Below are positions 10,690 to 20,750 of a DNA stretch of 64,000 nt, one piece after another. Each line of letters opens with the position of its first letter. Position 1 is the stretch's first letter. Under the pieces are notes generated by a model. That model was not told where the DNA came from. It made no database searches and saw nothing but the letters and a program-made list of their open reading frames with translations. The DNA comes from Selaginella tamariscina. Taxonomy: Eukaryota; Streptophyta; Lycopodiopsida; Selaginellales; Selaginellaceae. A program made the position numbers and the translations under genes. The DNA is taken from assembly GCA_003024785.1 (NCBI GenBank), contig PUQB01000060.1, positions 372,001 to 436,000 of the forward strand. Reading direction: 5' to 3'.

Positions 10690-11200
10690 ATAAATCCAGG
10701 CTGGCAGGCGGGAGGAAGGAAGGCGCGATGAACTCGACAAGCATCTTGCAGTTGATATGCTGGTCCATGAAACCGGCGCAGCACAAGCTGGAGTTCCATC
10801 CACAGTGTGTGAGGAACACCGACATCCGGGGCCCCCACCCGAAGCTAAAGATTCTGCCCTCTTTCTCATCATCGCCAGGCGCTTCTTTTCTCACACAACG
10901 CCATGAAAGCGCTGGTTTAAGGAGCTGCTCCAAGGTAAACTCGCACACTTTCTCATCTACTGCAAAGTGGAGGTGGTGCATTCTCAGAATCGGGGCCCAA
11001 AATGGCACCTTTGGCACTAACTCAAGGACCCAATGCAGGTAAGCCATCAAATCTTTATGCTGTCTGAAATTTTCGTCATCTTTGCCATATAGCTTTCAAT
11101 CTCTCGGATGGAACTGCTCCAGCCTCCGACGGGCAAGGTATCCGCCGAAAGCTCTTCTCTTGTAGAAAATACATGGATTAAGGCGGCAGTACCCCACACA
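10690..11200 (-). pseudogene. UDP-glycosyltransferase relic (PSPG-box fragment)
   Basis: The minus-strand translation reads FLTHCGWNSSL near 10800-10835, the core of the plant secondary-product glycosyltransferase box that binds the UDP-sugar. The expected spaced DQHINCKMLVEF follows near 10735-10770. Upstream text is only loosely UGT-like and the box lacks its final part, so this is a truncated relic. It abuts the GNAT fragment on the other strand, making a mosaic of unrelated pieces. Confidence 0.6.
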
Positions 11201-11384
11201 CAAACACACGCGCACGCCCGCAGATTCATTAACCCTTTTGTGTTTTCTTTTTGTCTCAAACAGGAATCAGAATCAAATATGAATGTTTTAATGCGGGGAC
11301 AATGCCAGGTAGAATATATATATATATATATCTGTGTGTGTGTGTGTGTGGGTGTCTCCACACACACAGGAGAGAAAATATAGC

Positions 11385-12111
11385 CAAATGGGGAGCTGGT
11401 GCTCCAGACAATCTAAGGGGAAAGCAGGTAAAACTATCTGCACTACGAATGAAGAAAGATAAGCTTTTCGACGATCAATGTTACGTGGTTGTGGGTTACG
11501 CATTTGTCCGTAGCTGCTTTCACGAACCTCTTGCAGGTGCGCGCGCGCGTGTTTATGTGTGTTGTGTAGATATAATTACTCATACTTGAATGAATTTTTC
11601 TTTGCAGGGAATGTGGTGTGATAGTGCAACTACTTGTTTCTCCTGAACACCGTGGCAAAGGCATTGCTACAAACATAATCAAGGTAAGTATTAAAACATT
11701 ACACTACAGGGGCCACTAACATTTTTTTTATACACAGCGAGCCACGGCTGTTGTGGACAACATTGTGGCTATTGGACTTGTGACGTACCATCCTCACGCT
11801 GTTAAATCACTCGTGAGTAGCACCGGACGTCAGATAAACACCGACTTCATCACAGTGCACGGCGCCTATATTTTAAAAGCTTCTAAGGTTCAGTATTTTG
11901 AACATGTATTTTGTCGTGAGTTTATCATATGAGTTTTACGTATAGGTTCCGTATATATGTGAGTGTGAGATCCATGGCTTCAGCGTCAACACACAGTTTT
12001 ATGCAGACCATACAGAGGTGGGTGCACCTGCGTGCGTGTTGTGTGTGTTTTTTTGTAACAGAATTTTATGTTCAGGCGCTTGCTCTTTTTGCGAAAGAGG
12101 AGCGCAATTGA
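11385..12111 (+). pseudogene. second GNAT-like copy, 5' end unresolved and frame doubtful
   Basis: Exon homologues of the intact GNAT gene are: about 11385-11536 (KWGAGAPDNLRGKQVKLS, then FHEPLAG); 11608-11683 (VIVQLLVSPEHRGKGIAT, a good acetyl-CoA loop); 11738-11887 (VAIGLVTYHPHAV); 11946-12017 (VPYICECEIHGFSVNTQFYA, then DHTE); and a short last exon, probably 12076-12111, that does not match. With the homologous donor at 11537, exon 2 is one base out of frame. A donor further downstream at a GTGT would restore it at the cost of an insertion. About nine residues are missing after LFDDQC and the N-terminus is not found. It may be a recent pseudogene or a functional divergent copy. Confidence 0.6.
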
Positions 12112-12736
12112 AAACTGGGACAGTTAAATATCGGAGAAGAATTCATTGCCATTGTTTCCATGTTTTGATGTGACTTAATCAGCGATATTTTGCTTATGTA
12201 GACATGCGTGCAGCGTGAGCGTGTGTGTGTGGGCACACACGCAGAGAGAGAGAGTCATCTTATATAGTGGCATAATTAAGTACATAGGTAAACCACTCAC
12301 GCTTCGACAACCAAATATCAAAATTAATTTATTAAAAAAATAATTTTCTTAAGTAATAAACTGTTTAATGAAGCTATTGAGTAATATAATCTTGTTTAAT
12401 TAATTACTATATATGATGCTATAAAGTAATTTCAATTATGATAAGCAAACAAAAATGATTTAATTAAGTGAATAAGCCTCACCTGTGTCCTTAGTTTGGT
12501 TGACTTAAATATTAATATGGAAATTTTACTATATAACTATACTAATCAAATAATAATATCACTAGATAGAAAAACTGTTGATTATGTGACCCATTGCTTT
12601 TAATATATATATAATCATTGAATAAATAAATATTAAAAATTTTAATAATTTAAAATATAATTAAATAATCAAATTTTTTTTTAAAAAATTAAATAATTTA
12701 ATAAGCTGTTTTTAAATTAGGGCTCCTTGTCCGTGG
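12112..12736. other. AT-rich intergenic, 3' of GNAT copy and 5' of RBP45-like gene
   Basis: Contains a short GTGTGT/GAGAGA tract (about 12220-12254) and homopolymer-rich AT sequence. No gene is seen. Confidence 0.6.
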
Positions 12737-12748
12737 TTTAGGGTTTTT
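12737..12748 (+). promoter_or_regulatory. telo-box (TTTAGGGTTTTT) upstream of the RBP45-like start
   Basis: The plant telo-box AAACCCTAA or its complement is common just upstream of translation-related and housekeeping genes. Here it lies 16 bp before the ATG, so probably in the 5' UTR or core promoter. Similar motifs precede other genes in this window. Confidence 0.5.
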
Positions 12749-12763
12749 GGGGAGAGGAGAAAG

Positions 12764-14099
12764 ATGCAGTCACCAGACATGTCGCAATGGACGGCCGCGG
12801 AAATGAAGACTCTCTGGGTAGGCGATCTCCAATACTGGATGGACGAGAGCTACCTCAGTTCAATCTTTGGCGGCACTGGCGAGGTACACAAATCTGACAC
12901 AAAATCATATTTTTGATCAAATTTCGTCTATTTCTTGATGAGAAAGAACGGATTTTGATCTAAAATTCGTTGACAAAAAATGTCATGGAAAGAACGAATT
13001 AAATAACTGATTTTTACTAGTCTGACAAAAGTGGATTTTGATCAAATTTCTGTTTCTTTTGTAGCTTGTTAGTGCTAAAATCATTCGGAACAAGACGTCT
13101 GGATACCCGGAAGGCTATGGATTCGTCGAGTTTGCAACTCATGGATGCGCTGAGAGGGTTTTACAATCTTTCACTGGTGCCCAAATGCCCCAGACAGACA
13201 GCTCTTCCGCTTAAACTGGGCGTATTTTGGCATTGGAGAACGCAGGTAAGGTTTTTCTTTCATATCATGTAGATAAACATTATCCTCACACCATACACAT
13301 TACAATAACTAATATATAAAATAATAGTATAATTGTCAATTTACTAACAAAATGCAACTAGTTAACAAATTCTGTAGATGACACGGATAATACATATATG
13401 TGTGTCTGTGTATGAACACGAGAGAGAGAGGGAGGGAGGGAGGGGTTAATATCTATAATATACGGAGGAGCCGTCTCTATGTGAGCTATGCTCGTATAGT
13501 TTATGTTCATCTCCAAGTACGGGTGCAACAGATACCTTGGCGAATGTTGAATCCGCAAAAATTATCGCAAGTATGTTAGGTCTTTTGTGTATTTTATAAA
13601 ATTTATGCATATTATATATTGTAATATACATCTCCACACATAGATATACACATATATATACTCATGCATTCTATGAATTTATATGTACAGGCCTGAAGGT
13701 GGACCTGAGAATTCGATATTTGTGGGGGACTTAGCACCAGATGTGACGGACTACATGTTACAAGAGACGTTCCGTGCACGATATCCTCTGTTAGAGGAGC
13801 CAAAGTGGTGACTGATGCTATCACGGGTCGTTCTAAAGGCTACGGTTTTGTGAGGTTTGCGGACGATAATGAACGTATTCGAGCCATGACCGATATGAAT
13901 GGAGTTTACTGCTCGAGTAGACCTATGCGTATCAATGCAGCTACACCCAAGAAGGCTGTGATTCCCCCGGCTCAGCCTAGTCAGAAAGGTATGTAGCTAG
14001 ATTGAGGTTTGTGAAATAATAATCTCATCTCTTCGTGCAGCTAATCCGTATGCAACCTCGTCTGTTCAGAGCGAAGATGATCCCACCAATACAACTGTG

Positions 14100-14189
<90 letters not shown>

Positions 14190-15024
14190 CACTGAACGTA
14201 TGTGAATGCATTTTTTTCTTTCTCCACTTGGCTTTTATGAACAGATATTTGCTGGTGGCTTAGACGCTGCTGTCACGGAACAAGAGCTGCAGAAGACATT
14301 TGGTGAATGCGGTGAAATCGTTTCTATAAAGATGTATCCCGGAAAAGGCTGTGCATTTGTGCAGTACGCTCATAGGTAAAGCGAACAACGGAGATATGTG
14401 TACGTGTGTGTGTTTTGAGAGAGCGAGAGCTAATTTTTGTTACTTCCAGAGCGTCGGCTGAACAAGCACAAAAGAAGCTGCATGGTGCATTGATTCGTCA
14501 GCAACCAATAAGATTATCTTGGGGAAGAACCGTACAAAAAGCAGTAAGTATTAATTTCTGTTTATGTTGTTACATGTGTAGGATTATATGTAGGACTTTC
14601 TGCACTCTCTCTCTATTTGTGTGTGTATACACATATACACGCACGCACGCACTATTACTTTTATTGTTTAATTTCAGTGGGCAACGTCGCCCAGTGATAC
14701 AAATCAGGCGGCTTATTACGGGTACGGATACGATGGGTACGGATACACACAAGGACAAGATGGCACGTACGGTACGGAAGTTATCAAAGCGCTTATCCAG
14801 GATATGGAAGCTACGGGCAGACTGTAAGGCTTGTATTTTATTATTTATATTTTGTTGATTTAAGGTTATTATATTGTGAGTAATGCAATTTTCTGTTTTT
14901 CTTCTTTAACAGGCTGATGCTTATGGATCTGTCTACGATCCTAATGAGATATTTGATCCCTTGTCTCCTCCTGACATAGACACGTAAGTGCCTACCCTTC
15001 CAATATATTATAGACAACCCATAT

Positions 15025-15060
<36 letters not shown>

Positions 15061-15301
15061 CCCGTTATGATATACATGCTAACTAATGTGTACCTGCTGC
15101 TTGTTAATGTGTTTTTTATGTCTAGTTCTTTACACACATATAAGTGCGTGTGTGCGTTCGTGCGTGCGTGAATTTTGTATCTGCTAACATTTGTTAAATC
15201 TGTGCAGGTTAAATGCGGCTTTTATTACTGTTCACGAGCCGTTCCTTGTTGGTCGGCATTTGTCACTGTTACGAAGCTCAGAACAAGCACAAGTTGCTTA
15301 A
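12764..15301 (+). CDS. RBP45/RBP47-like RNA-binding protein with three RRMs
   Basis: Exons: 12764-12883, 13065-13245, 13691-13988, 14041-14096, 14245-14375, 14450-14543, 14678-14823, 14913-14983, 15208-15301, about 396 aa. RRM1 starts TLWVGDLQYWMDE, with RNP1 GYGFVEFA in exon 2. RRM2 starts SIFVGDLAPDVTD, with RNP1 SKGYGFVRFAD. RRM3 starts IFAGGLDAAVTE, with GCAFVQYA. A Gly/Tyr-rich tail follows. This is the layout of plant oligouridylate-binding RBP45/47 proteins (nuclear and stress-granule RNA binding). Single-base losses break the frame in exon 2 (near 13198, PQTD then LFRLNW), exon 3 (near 13785, RARYP then SVRGAKVV) and exon 7 (near 14772). No other decay is visible, so consensus error is likelier than pseudogenisation. 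Confidence 0.85.
14101..14187. repeat. (TC)n(AC)n microsatellite in RBP45 intron 4
   Basis: About 50 bp of CT repeats run straight into about 35 bp of CA repeats, starting within a few bases of the intron donor. Confidence 0.95.
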
Positions 15302-15890
15302 TGCACTGTTTAAGAGCAGTTCCATTTCTTATTTCAGGCATGGTTTCTTCATTTAATTTGTTATGTTTTTAAGACTTATCATTCACAGAATATGCTGGAT
15401 TCTTAATATGATAACAGTGAGTAATGCATTTATTAGAAAAGTAAGAACTATTCTTTAACTTTCATGGGGTGTTTAACTCAGACATTCATATCTCGGGAAT
15501 TATGTGGGTTCTTTTTTTCTTTTAATTTAATTCAACACCCACTATATACAAAGACATCACACACACGGAAAATTGCTTATAATATTTAATTTTTTAATAT
15601 ATAACTTATATAAATATATCCTGTGTAACCTGTTTTTAGTAAAACATCTGAAGTTCTCATTTTAATTATGTATTTCTTAATAAATTTACAATAATTTTAT
15701 ATTAATAAAAACAAATTCTAAGTGAAAAATATTACTCAGTGAATAGAAATATAATAAAATATTAGAAGTTATAAATTAATAGAATATAACATATTAGGTG
15801 AAGAGTTAAAAAAGACAAATTTATCAAACCAAACAAATACAAATTATTTATGTATTGTTGAGAAGTACTTATATTTTGCTATCGTACTGC
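15302..15890. other. AT-rich space between convergent RBP45 and cyanase genes
   Basis: Presumably holds both 3' UTRs and terminators. No gene, clear repeat or RNA is seen. Confidence 0.55.
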
Positions 15891-16161
15891 TCATGGATAA
15901 GCCTCACTGCTCAACTGTGAACGAGAATATACTTTAGGCACACACACACACGCACGCACGCACGCACGGCTTTACCTGAACAGTATGAGGCAAGAACTTC
16001 CCATTCATTGTTATACACACGCGGTCTTCTCCCTCTTTTCCTTTGATCTTCTTCACATCACAGTAGAATCCGATCGCTGACATTCTGTATTAGAACACAA
16101 CCTCATATAAGTTGGTTGCCCTTGTATAACTTTATAATATTATCACTTTGGTATGTATACG

Positions 16162-16205
<44 letters not shown>

Positions 16206-16302
16206 ACGAATGTATTAGAACACAACGTTGGTTGGCTGTGTATAATTTCATAATATTATGACTTTGGTGTGTATACGTCTCTCTATACTCTATAGTCTAA
16301 TA

Positions 16303-16352
<50 letters not shown>

Positions 16353-16536
16353 GTAGAATGTATTAGAACACGACCTCGTATAAGTTGGTTGGCTGTGCAT
16401 AACTTCATAATATTAGTCTCTCTATATACACACTCTCTCTCACACACACACACAGTAGAATGTATTTCGTATAAGTTAGTTGGTTGTGTATAACTTCATA
16501 ATATTATGACTTTGGTGTGTATATATCTGTCTATAT

Positions 16537-16628
<92 letters not shown>

Positions 16629-17138
16629 GAATCGGATCGCTGACATTCTGTATTAGAACACAACCTCATATTATAACTTCATAATATTATGACTTTGTAT
16701 ACATCTCTCTATATACATTCTCTCTCACACACTTACATTCCATCTCCAAACTCCTCATTGACGATCATCTTTATCGTCTGTGCATAATGCATCATTGCCT
16801 CGTTCAGCCTGTACATGAATAAAAAATCTGAATGAATTAAAACTACAGTAATTGAAAAAAAATGCAGAACCTGTAGACAGTGGGATCCTGAATAAGCTGT
16901 GGATCATACGATCGGATTGGGGGAGCCATCATAGCTTGAATTAGTTCATCAGAAAGCTGGGGAACACATTTCTTGAGTGCATCCGCTTGTTCTTTGTGGA
17001 GTTGCGCTTGGCGATGGAACAGCTGACCCACATACGCATTTGTGAGCCCGTCGCCTTCCCAATGTCGGTCAGTGTCACCCCCGACTTCGCCTTTGCCTCC
17101 AAAAGCTTCTCCACCAGCGCGCTCTTGGCTTCCGCCAT
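15891..17138 (-). CDS. CYN: cyanase (cyanate hydratase)
   Basis: Exons in transcript order are 17138-16871, 16808-16737, 16084-15976 and 15914-15891, giving about 157 aa (E. coli enzyme 156). The enzyme decomposes cyanate with bicarbonate to ammonia and CO2. The N-terminal helical domain reads [20 protein letters not shown] and then, one frame over, [14 protein letters not shown]. The C-terminal domain has [19 protein letters not shown] and [16 protein letters not shown]. The catalytic Arg and Glu (YR-LNE) and the catalytic Ser (MSAI) are all present. The start is the ATG at 17138. One G is missing from a run of four near 17046 (ATG|LTNAY), which shifts the frame in exon 1; nothing else is damaged. 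The third intron is swollen by tandem duplications. The last exon is only 24 nt (QLSSEAYP if Q is counted from exon 3). Confidence 0.88.
16097..16736. repeat. tandem duplications inside cyanase intron 3, with an exon fragment
   Basis: About five unequal units share TTCATAATATTATGACTTTG, TGTATTAGAACAC and a (TC)n(AC)n block. Their lengths are about 90-220 bp, differing mainly by microsatellite length. The unit near 16623-16665 also repeats GATCGCTGACATTCTGTATT, which spans the true exon 3 acceptor at 16085 and its first coding bases. The intron therefore carries a decoy copy of its own 3' splice site. Confidence 0.85.
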
Positions 17139-17199
17139 AGCCACACTATATGTATAATGTATATATTTGTGATATCAATAAAAAGCACATGTATATATA

Positions 17200-18010
17200 T
17201 AAATTATATAACAGAAGTTGTTTTGAACACGTAACCTTATAAAATATATATAATACCTATGTTTTAAAAATATCAATAAATATATATTTAGGAAATATAT
17301 AAAACATTAATATTAATTTATATTTAACTCCAAACATTATCAATTTATAATACAGTATTTAATTTATTTCATTTTAAGAAATTATATATATTATTTTTTT
17401 CATTATATAACAGAAGTTGTTTTGAACACGTAACCTTATAAAATATATATAAAATACATATGCTTTAAAAATATCAATAAAATATATTTTTAGGAAATAT
17501 ATAAAACATTAATATTAATTTATATTTAACTCCAAACATTATCAATTTATAATACAGTATTTAATTTATTTCATTTTAAGAAATTATATATATTATTTTT
17601 TCATTATATAACAGAAGTTGTTTTGAACACGTAACCTTATAAAATATATATAAAATACATATGCTTTAAAAATATCAATAAAATATAATTTTAAGAAATA
17701 TATAAAACTTTAATATTAATTTACATTTAACTCCAAACATTATCAATTTATAATACAGTATTTTATTTATTTCATTTTAATAATTATATATATATTTTTT
17801 CATTATATAATAGAAGTTGTTTTGAACACGTAACCTTATAAATATATAAAATACATATGCTTTAAAAATATCAATAAATATTTTTAGGAAATATATAAAA
17901 CATTAATATTAATTTATATTTAACTCCAAACATTATCAACTTATAATACAGTATTTAATTTATTTCATTTTAATAAATTATATATATTATATTTCATTAT
18001 AAAATTTATA
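17200..18010. repeat. about 200-bp satellite, four tandem copies
   Basis: ACAGAAGTTGTTTTGAACAC starts at 17211, 17410, 17611 and (first bases changed) 17810, a period of 199-201 bp. Each unit continues with GTAACCTTATAAA, AAAATATCAATAAA, TTTAACTCCAAACATTATCA and TACAGTATTTAATTTATTTC. Divergence between copies is low. The array begins about 60 bp upstream of the cyanase start codon. Confidence 0.93.
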
Positions 18011-18617
18011 AGTTTATATATATATATATATATATTATTATTATTATTATCATTTTGTTTCATTTAAGGTTCCAACACAAATAAATAAAATAAAAACAAG
18101 AATGTAGCAATAAGTGATTAATATTATATTATATTGAACATTCTCAAAAATATTATATGAAGTATTTTGTTTCATTTTAATGATTTTTTTAATTTCTTTT
18201 TTGTTTATAATGGTTAGAATCTTAAATAATAATGCTAAAATTAAAATTATTTATGGTGATTTATTGTATTTTAGTTTATTAATTTTTAAATGTATTTATG
18301 TAAATAAAAAATTCTTTGAGTATAAAATGTAATTTAAAAAAGTTGAGGATAGATATGTAAATATAAATTTTTGAGAGATATATATGTAATTCTACTAATG
18401 GGTACATGCTTTCGTAATTTAACAATATAAGCCTTGAACATCCACTTAAATAGAGGTTAAGTTTCATAATCATGTGCACTTACGAGTACATGTGACTAGG
18501 GTGTTTTTTCTTGAGGGTGTGAACATGTTGAAGAGTTAAACAATCTAAATTTATTAATAAGAACCTTTTCATGAAGCACTCGTGTGGTTGCACAATTAGG
18601 GTTTTTCAAGCCTAGCC
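18011..18617. other. AT-rich intergenic, no gene seen
   Basis: Begins with (TA)n and (ATT)n tracts. Short AT-rich open frames only. Confidence 0.6.
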
Positions 18618-19046
18618 TTAAAGGCGGTTCACATGTGCCCTCACCCTTACATGATGGTGAAGGTGAGGGTGAGGGTTACCCATGACCTACTTTCATGATA
18701 TTAATTTAAATTTAATAGAATTTTTTTTTAAAATAAAATAAATATAAATTAGAATTGTGAGTTTCTCAATTATATAATTCTTTTTATATAAAATAAATAA
18801 AATTAAAAATCTTATCTATTTATATTAATATATTTTTAAAATATTTATTTAAACTTATAATAATGAAAGACATGGCAAGAAAAAGCATATTCTTACCTTC
18901 ATGAGGGTGAGGGAATTTAATTAAATTTAGACTTATTTAGAATCTTGCCTTTGAGACCCTCGCGAGGGTGAAGGTAAAATATTATATGTGACTTGGTGAG
19001 GGTAAAAAGATTCTTGAAGGTGAGGGCACAAGTGAACCGCCTCTTA
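18618..19046. mobile_element. MITE (terminal inverted repeats, TTA target duplication)
   Basis: The left end is TTA followed by AAGGCGGTTCACATGTGCCC. The right end is the reverse complement of GAGGCGGTTCACTTGTGCCC, followed by TTA. The terminal repeats are about 25 bp with two mismatches, and the element between the TTA copies is 423 bp. Inside, GAGGGTGAGGG-type runs near both ends flank an AT-rich middle, with no coding capacity. A 3-bp TTA duplication and short non-coding length fit PIF/Harbinger-derived (Tourist-type) MITEs; the family is my inference. Confidence 0.75.
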
Positions 19047-19521
19047 GGGGTTTGCTTAGCACAACACTTATGTCCACATCAAACGCGCATTCATGTTCAC
19101 TAAGTATTAGCCCTAAGTCTATGGTATGACTTGGCCATTCAAAACTTTTAAGGGTTAGTCATCATTCAAATACTCCTTAAAGGGGTTGTACTTCCAGATG
19201 AGGGTGTTTCTCAGTGATGATGTTTTAGCCCTATCACAGATGTATGTGTGAGACACGTCTCCTTGAACAGCATGAACTTGATTAAGTCTCTTGGGCATAA
19301 TCCTAAAGTATATTTATGTTATCTTATAAAGTTTTAAGGAGTCTTCTAAGGGAGTTATGATAGAACTTTAAGTCTTCTACTTATTTAGCATATGAATTAG
19401 ACTTTTAAGGTTATTTTTTAAACACTTAACATTGTTCATACAAAGTATTGATGTCGAATATCCACTTAAGAGCCACGTGTTGACTTTTTGAATTAAAACT
19501 CTAACACATACAGATAAACAT
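19047..19521. other. intergenic, no gene seen
   Basis: Contains several near-repeats of CTTAAGGAGT/TCTTCTA type sequence but no recognisable coding or RNA feature. Confidence 0.5.
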
Positions 19522-20440
19522 TGTCAGAGTTTTTACCTAGTGCCACAAAGGCGGCTTGCCAGGTGCCAACTCCAGAATCCCTCTTTGGAAACCCCACAAA
19601 TCTAAATAAAGTAACTCGTATTAGGAATCCAACCCTTAGGAGCTTAAACCCCAGCTAACCAAGTCCACGAACGAGGCTCACCTTATGAATTAGGATCCGC
19701 GGACTAGCCAAGCTATAGGTGTCATTCCTAGCTTGGCGTGGTTAAGGCGCCTCAACCACTAGTTCTGCAAAACGTGAGCTCAGGCAATGCCTTTAAGCTT
19801 GCGAGCAGGTTTTCGGCCCAAGGAATTTCACTAACTCCTTGGAAGTGACGTACCCTTGTCACAAAGGCGAGATCCTGCCAACGATAAGGATAGTCTAACC
19901 CAAAGGTGGGACGTACCTCTGTTGTGTGAAAGTTTAAATGGCACAATAGAGGGTTGCACCTTAACGACACAAGCTTAGCTTACATCAGTAGGAGGTTAAC
20001 GAGCTTTCTTTTGCACCTAGAAAGCCTCACTACACATACTCTACCTTATTTATGTGATGGAACCTCCCCCCACCCACCCCCCTGTTTTCCTAAGTAAGTG
20101 GGCTGAGATGAGATGCCTAACCCTAACCCTAAATCTAACCCCTAGGGGGGTATTAGGGCGTGGGGTTAGGGCAACCCTAGGGGTGTCCCTAACCCTTTTT
20201 TGACAAGATATACTGGAAAAAACCTAATGTCAAATCGGGGGAGAGTTTCTTGAAGCTAAGTTCTAACTTCGCTTAGAGTTCCTACAAATACCTAATGACA
20301 CCCAGTCAGACCATCACTAGATACCCAAGTGCACTAAGCAGGCCTGTTTCCTACTACATCTAGGGTTTGTTACACAACTCGGTAGGTAACAATAGTTAAA
20401 CCTTAAAGTAAAGGGTCGAGTCATAATAAAAACTATGACA
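19522..20440 (-). repeat. 3' LTR (left copy) of the gypsy element
   Basis: Plus-strand sequence starts TGTCAGAGTTTTTACCTAGT and ends AACTATGACA, so on the element's strand it starts TGTCATAG and ends CTGACA, the TG..CA convention. It matches the right LTR through blocks such as GCCACAAAGGCGGCTTG, CTAGCC, GAGATCCTGCCAACGATAAG and GAGGTTAACGAGCT. Confidence 0.85.
20107..20195. repeat. telomere-like CCCTAA-rich patch in the left LTR
   Basis: Reads CTAACCCTAACCCTAAATCT, then GGGGTTAGGG and CCCTAGGGGTGTCCCTAACC. The same position in the right LTR (about 26261-26322) has about four CCCTAA units in a row. The patch is partly self-complementary. Confidence 0.75.
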
Positions 20441-20454
20441 CACTCCCCGCCTTT
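20441..20454 (-). other. polypurine tract of the gypsy element
   Basis: On the element's strand the sequence is AAAGGCGGGGAGTG, directly before the 3' LTR start TGTCATAG. It primes plus-strand DNA synthesis in LTR retrotransposons. Confidence 0.65.
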
Positions 20455-20750
20455 GAAAATGTCAACGTCCTTGTTAACATCCAACTCCAAGACTAGACTA
20501 GGTTAGAAAAATTAACCAAAAATTAACCAAAAACTAACGCTAATCACTCTATGAGAGTCAGCAAAAAGTTCACAAGTTTTATTACCCCTTTTGCATTACG
20601 CGAAGCCAAATACTTCAGAATCATTGTTCACTAAGCGACAACTCAGCTGTCGGAGTTACCACCTACGACAAGAAGTCATTTAGAGACCTTTTTGCACGTC
20701 TATAAAGTCTGTCACTCAAGACAAACAACAAGTTAGTTAATTTCTTTAAG

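Noticed and set aside
14101..14187. Regular (TC)n/(AC)n arrays here and at 16.1-16.6 kb as CRISPR-like repeats
   Set aside because: They are simple microsatellites without unique spacers of constant length, in a plant intron.
13065..15301. Calling the RBP45-like gene a pseudogene because of its frame breaks
   Set aside because: The breaks are three one-base losses. RNP motifs, splice sites and the third RRM are intact, and no substitution stops are seen.
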